DNA of 8,886 nt from JBCCRH01 sp039208045 (lineage in GTDB: Bacteria; Bacteroidota; Bacteroidia; Chitinophagales; Saprospiraceae), in assembly GCA_039208045.1 (NCBI GenBank), contig JBCCRH010000257.1, positions 1 to 8,886 of the forward strand. The letters run 5' to 3'. A program made the position numbers and the translations under genes. The notes below the pieces were generated by a model. The model saw only the letters and a list, made by a program, of their open reading frames with translations. It was not told where the DNA came from and ran no database searches. This document shows positions 6,263 through 8,886 of this stretch, in pieces; the stretch's first letter is position 1; each line of letters begins with the position of its first letter.

Positions 6263-6291
6263 CAGGATTTATTATATTAGAACCAAATAAA

Positions 6292-7218
6292 ATGATGTTT
6301 CGAATGCCACTACTCTTTATTGCCATTTACACCCTACTTTCCTGTGACCCTAGTTCTCCCCCTGCCGATGAAGGCTTTTCCTGGTCAGAAGAAGGTTTTC
6401 AGTGGGCTTACAACGCAAGCACGCCCAATACTACTTTCAAGTTGCCCAAGCGCTTAACTGAAATTTCGGGGCTGAGCATGTTTGCTGAGGGGAAGTACAT
6501 TGCAGCAGTGCAGGATGAAGATGGTAAAGTCTTTTTGATAGATCCTAAGACGGGTAAGGTGGAAGAGGAATTTGAATTTTGGAAAAAAGGCGATTATGAA
6601 GGTATAGAGGCTACCAAAGATGCCCTCTATGTGCTAAAAAGCACCGGCACGCTGTATAAAATAGAGCAAGCAGGGAAGAAGAAACAAGCAGTTAATAAAT
6701 TCAATACTTTTTTGTCTGCTGCGAATGATGTGGAAGGTTTGGCGTACGATGCTGCCAACAACCGCCTGCTGCTCGCCTGCAAGGCCCGCGCTGGAAAAGA
6801 GGCGGAATACGAAATGCAAAAAGGAATATACAGTTTCAACCTAGATTCCGAGTCGCTTTCGGCCAAGCCCACTTATCTCGTCAGCCTAGACGAAATACAA
6901 GCTTACCTCAATACGCAGCCACAGATACGAAAATTGGAAAAACTGATCGAGTTTTTTCAGCCCGACCACGGCGGCCTTACCTTTAGTCCTTCGGGCATTG
7001 CGATCCATCCGCTTACGCAAAATATCTATATCACCTCTAGCGTAGGAAAAATCATCATGGTGCTCTCGCCAGAAGGCAAACTATTGCACCTCGAAAAACT
7101 CAAGAAAAAAGTGCATGCCCAGCCGGAAGGTATCTGCTTTGATCAGCAGGGCAGGCTGTATATTGCCAATGAGGGAAAGGATAGTAAAGCGAGACTGCAT
7201 GTATTTGAGATGAATTAA
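6292..7218 (+). CDS. SdiA-regulated-family beta-propeller lipoprotein
   Basis: The 308-residue product starts with a lipoprotein signal peptide: hydrophobic core LLFIAIYTLLSC with the lipobox cysteine at residue 18, followed by Asp19. Lgt would lipidate it. The mature part shows repeated beta-propeller-like motifs typical of the SdiA-regulated domain family: EISGL (57-61), QDEDGKVFLID (74-84), DYEGIEA (101-107), DVEGLAYD (146-153), PSGIAIHP (233-240) and PEGICFDQQGRLYIANEG (278-295). The family is predicted to be extracytoplasmic, and its substrate and activity are poorly defined; the name comes from E. coli regulation and does not imply quorum sensing here. There is an alternative ATG at 6295. 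No strong promoter is visible just upstream, where the end of the MITE-like element lies. The gene is intact. Membrane placement (inner, outer or surface) cannot be settled from the sequence. Confidence 0.85.
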   Translation: MMFRMPLLFIAIYTLLSCDPSSPPADEGFSWSEEGFQWAYNASTPNTTFKLPKRLTEISGLSMFAEGKYIAAVQDEDGKVFLIDPKTGKVEEEFEFWKKGDYEGIEATKDALYVLKSTGTLYKIEQAGKKKQAVNKFNTFLSAANDVEGLAYDAANNRLLLACKARAGKEAEYEMQKGIYSFNLDSESLSAKPTYLVSLDEIQAYLNTQPQIRKLEKLIEFFQPDHGGLTFSPSGIAIHPLTQNIYITSSVGKIIMVLSPEGKLLHLEKLKKKVHAQPEGICFDQQGRLYIANEGKDSKARLHVFEMN

Positions 7219-7249
7219 TCGCTACCGCCCAAAAATATCCGGTTTAAAT

Positions 7250-7280
7250 TTTGTTAATTGAGGGCTTTAGTAGATGTTTG
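7250..7280 (+). promoter_or_regulatory. Probable promoter of odhB (TTTG-N19-GATGTTTG)
   Basis: A TTTG at 7250-7253 is followed after 19 bp by GATGTTTG (7273-7280), which matches the Bacteroidota -7 consensus TAnnTTTG at five of its six fixed positions. The 19-bp spacing equals that of the lgt promoter. The predicted start, near 7287, leaves a leader of about 45 bases before the ATG at 7332. This supports independent transcription of odhB. Confidence 0.5.
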
Positions 7281-7331
7281 TGTCGCAAACCCCACATAGC
7301 TTGATGCTGTTATGATCAAAAGAACTATTTT

Positions 7332-8594
7332 ATGAGTATTGTTGAAATGAAAGTCCCTACCATTGGCGAGTCGGTTACTGAAGTGACGCTCTCGCAATGG
7401 CTTAAAGAAGATGGCGAATTCGTAAAGCTCGATGAGCCCATTTGCGAATTTGAATCCGATAAAGCAACCCTCGAATTTCCTGCCGAAGCAGCCGGAAAAT
7501 TGATTTATGTAGCTTCGGAAGGTGATGACTTAGAGATCGGGGCGCTAGTGGCAAAAATCGATACGAGTGTGAGTGCCGAGGACGGGGGGAGCGATGCGCC
7601 TAAAGCAACTCCAGCAAAAGAAGCACCCAAAGCAGAACCCGCCAAAACAGCAGCCCCAAGCGCCACTACTTATGCTACGGGCCATCCCTCTCCCGCTGCC
7701 GCCAAAATTTTGAAAGAAAATGATATGGTAGCTTCGGCGGTGGTAGGTACTGGCCGAGATGGACGTATTACCAAAGCAGACGCACAAGATGCAGTAGCCA
7801 AAAAACCTGTCGCACCACCAGCGGCACCTCCCGCTCCCAAAAAAGAAGAGCCGGTATTTGTGGCGCCAAGCCCATCTAATGCAGCTGCCTTCAGCCGAGA
7901 AACTTCTCGCAAGAAGATGAGCCGCATGCGCCGCACTATTGCTAAACGATTGGTGAGTGCGAAGAATAACACCGCCATGCTGACGACCTTCAATGAGGTA
8001 GACCTAAAAGCAGTGATGGCCCTGCGTAAAAAATATCAGGAGCGCTTTGTGGAAAAGTATGGCATTAAGCTGGGTTTTATGTCGCTTTTCGCGAAAGCGT
8101 GTGCTACAGCACTGATGGAGAAGCCAGATGTCAATGCTCGCATTGATGGCAACGAACTGATCTACCACGATTATGCAGATATTTCCATTGCGATTTCTAC
8201 GCCTACGGGCTTAGTCGTACCACCAGTACACAATGTGGAGTCGCTGAATTTTGCGGAAGTAGAATATAAAATCAAGGAATTGGCAGGTAAAGCGAGAGCG
8301 GGTACGCTTTCGCTAGATGAAATGACGGGCGGTACTTTCACCATTACCAATGGTGGTGTATTTGGCTCACTCCAAAGTACACCTATCTTGAATGAGCCGC
8401 AGTCCGCTATTTTGGGGATGCACGGTATTAAGCAACGCCCAATGGTGATTGATGGCAATATTGAAATTCGTCCGATGATGTACCTAGCTTTATCGTACGA
8501 TCACCGCGTGATCGACGGTAGTACTTCGGTAACGTTTTTGGTGCGCGTGAAGGAGCTGTTGGAAGATCCTGTAGCTATGCTACTGGATATCTAA
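7332..8594 (+). CDS. odhB: 2-oxoglutarate dehydrogenase E2 component (dihydrolipoyllysine-residue succinyltransferase)
   Basis: This 420-residue TCA-cycle enzyme transfers the succinyl group from its lipoyl arm to CoA in the cytoplasmic 2-oxoglutarate dehydrogenase complex. Domains in order: one lipoyl domain (~1-78, lipoylated Lys44 in ESDKATLEF), an Ala/Pro/Lys-rich flexible linker (~80-112), the peripheral subunit-binding domain (~116-155, with SPAAAKILKENDM and GTGRDGRITKAD), a second Pro-rich linker, and the catalytic acyltransferase domain (~188-420). The active-site motif DHRVIDG (390-396) carries His391 and Asp395. KLGFMSLFAKA and GTFTITNGGVFGSLQSTP are typical of the succinyl (E2o) type, as opposed to the pyruvate or branched-chain type. 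Length is normal. No E1 gene (odhA/sucA) is adjacent: upstream is the lipoprotein and downstream a convergent gene. An intrinsic terminator follows. It is also called sucB. Confidence 0.95.
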   Translation: MSIVEMKVPTIGESVTEVTLSQWLKEDGEFVKLDEPICEFESDKATLEFPAEAAGKLIYVASEGDDLEIGALVAKIDTSVSAEDGGSDAPKATPAKEAPKAEPAKTAAPSATTYATGHPSPAAAKILKENDMVASAVVGTGRDGRITKADAQDAVAKKPVAPPAAPPAPKKEEPVFVAPSPSNAAAFSRETSRKKMSRMRRTIAKRLVSAKNNTAMLTTFNEVDLKAVMALRKKYQERFVEKYGIKLGFMSLFAKACATALMEKPDVNARIDGNELIYHDYADISIAISTPTGLVVPPVHNVESLNFAEVEYKIKELAGKARAGTLSLDEMTGGTFTITNGGVFGSLQSTPILNEPQSAILGMHGIKQRPMVIDGNIEIRPMMYLALSYDHRVIDGSTSVTFLVRVKELLEDPVAMLLDI

Positions 8595-8630
8595 ATTTGC
8601 AAAATCCTATTAATTATCAACAATAGTTGG

Positions 8631-8663
8631 GGGTTGGCTGCGGTAGTGGTCAACCCTTTTTTT
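8631..8663 (+). terminator. Rho-independent terminator of odhB
   Basis: GGGTTGGC (8631-8638) pairs with GTCAACCC (8649-8656) in an 8-bp stem with one G-T wobble and a 10-base loop, followed directly by seven Ts (8657-8663). It lies 36 bp after the odhB stop and ends at the base before the stop codon of the convergent minus-strand gene. The T-run exists only on the plus strand, so it should mainly serve odhB. Confidence 0.85.
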
Positions 8664-8886
8664 CTAGTTGAGTAATAGTATTTTCCCTACCGTAGCATCA
8701 GGATCGGCAAAGGCAGAGATGCGCGAATTAGTGGTCGCAAAAATTAAATATACGCCTGAGCTAGCTCGGCGACCATTGTAGTCGCGGCCGTCCCATACTG
8801 CCTGTCCGCCATTGGCAGTGGTTTCAAAAACGAGCTTCCCATTAACATCAGTAATCTTCACATTAGCATCGCGCGCCAAGCCTCTA
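8664..8886 (-). CDS. porZ: C-terminal end of probable T9SS protein PorZ (partial)
   Basis: The minus-strand frame is open from the window edge to a TAG at 8664-8666 and gives about 74 C-terminal residues. The frame continues past the TTG at 8877-8879 (RGLARDANVKITD), so that codon is internal and the true start lies outside. The sequence has the form of a T9SS C-terminal domain, and in particular of PorZ ends as I recall them: DANVKITDVNGKLVFET, GGQAVWDGRDYNGRR, SSGVYLIFATT and a final VGKILLLN. PorZ works in the outer-surface PorU-PorV-PorQ-PorZ attachment complex, which supplies anionic LPS to the sortase PorU. Another T9SS cargo with a related C-terminal domain is the alternative. The beta-propellers that would decide this are off the window. 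Confidence 0.7.
   Translation of the reverse strand, partial: RGLARDANVKITDVNGKLVFETTANGGQAVWDGRDYNGRRASSGVYLIFATTNSRISAFADPDATVGKILLLN

Noticed and set aside
6247..6277. Promoter for the lipoprotein gene (TTTG at 6247-6250, then TATTATAT at 6270-6277).
   Set aside because: Spacing is right but the -7 box keeps only three of six consensus bases; too weak to call.
5924..6291. Search of the gap for a CRISPR array, tRNA or small protein gene.
   Set aside because: The repeats are inverted and not regularly spaced direct repeats, no tRNA-like cloverleaf was seen, and no open frame of plausible composition was found.

Overview
The window looks like chromosomal DNA from a Bacteroidota bacterium, possibly of the Saprospiria/Lewinella kind (the class is a guess). 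Four things support this. A secreted enzyme carries a C-terminal type IX secretion (T9SS) sorting domain. The partial gene at the right edge ends like the T9SS component PorZ. Core promoters fit the Bacteroidota pattern TTTG-N19-TAnnTTTG. Clear Shine-Dalgarno sites are lacking.

Layout, left to right. Positions 1-159 hold the 3' end of an unidentified gene. A spacer of about 130 bp contains a telomere-like CCCCTAAA tandem repeat and a TACCTTTG -7 promoter element. A tight three-gene operon follows (296-1677): an ECF sigma factor, a small single-pass membrane protein placed like an anti-sigma factor, and a membrane-anchored CpxP/Spy/CnrX-like protein. Next is lgt (1767-2603), with its own good promoter. 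After a short intergenic repeat come a large multidomain secreted GH13 alpha-amylase-family enzyme (2691-5150) and, 11 bp later, an exported DUF4412-like protein (5162-5923).

The 368-bp gap at 5924-6291 is not empty. It holds a fuller copy of the repeat seen after lgt, built around a 16-bp perfect inverted repeat, and then a MITE-like imperfect inverted repeat of about 180 bp with an 18-bp perfect palindrome near its middle. A lipoprotein of the SdiA-regulated beta-propeller family follows (6292-7218), then the 2-oxoglutarate dehydrogenase E2 gene odhB/sucB (7332-8594) behind its own probable promoter and with a strong intrinsic terminator. The window closes with the convergent 3' end of a probable porZ gene on the minus strand.

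Functional links: Lgt would lipidate proteins such as the lipoprotein at 6292. The amylase-family enzyme is a predicted T9SS cargo, and PorZ belongs to the surface complex that processes such cargo. The sigma operon resembles envelope or metal-stress sensing modules of the CnrYXH type. Most coding content is conventional. The least explained material is the non-coding repeats and the sigma module with its atypical putative anti-sigma protein.
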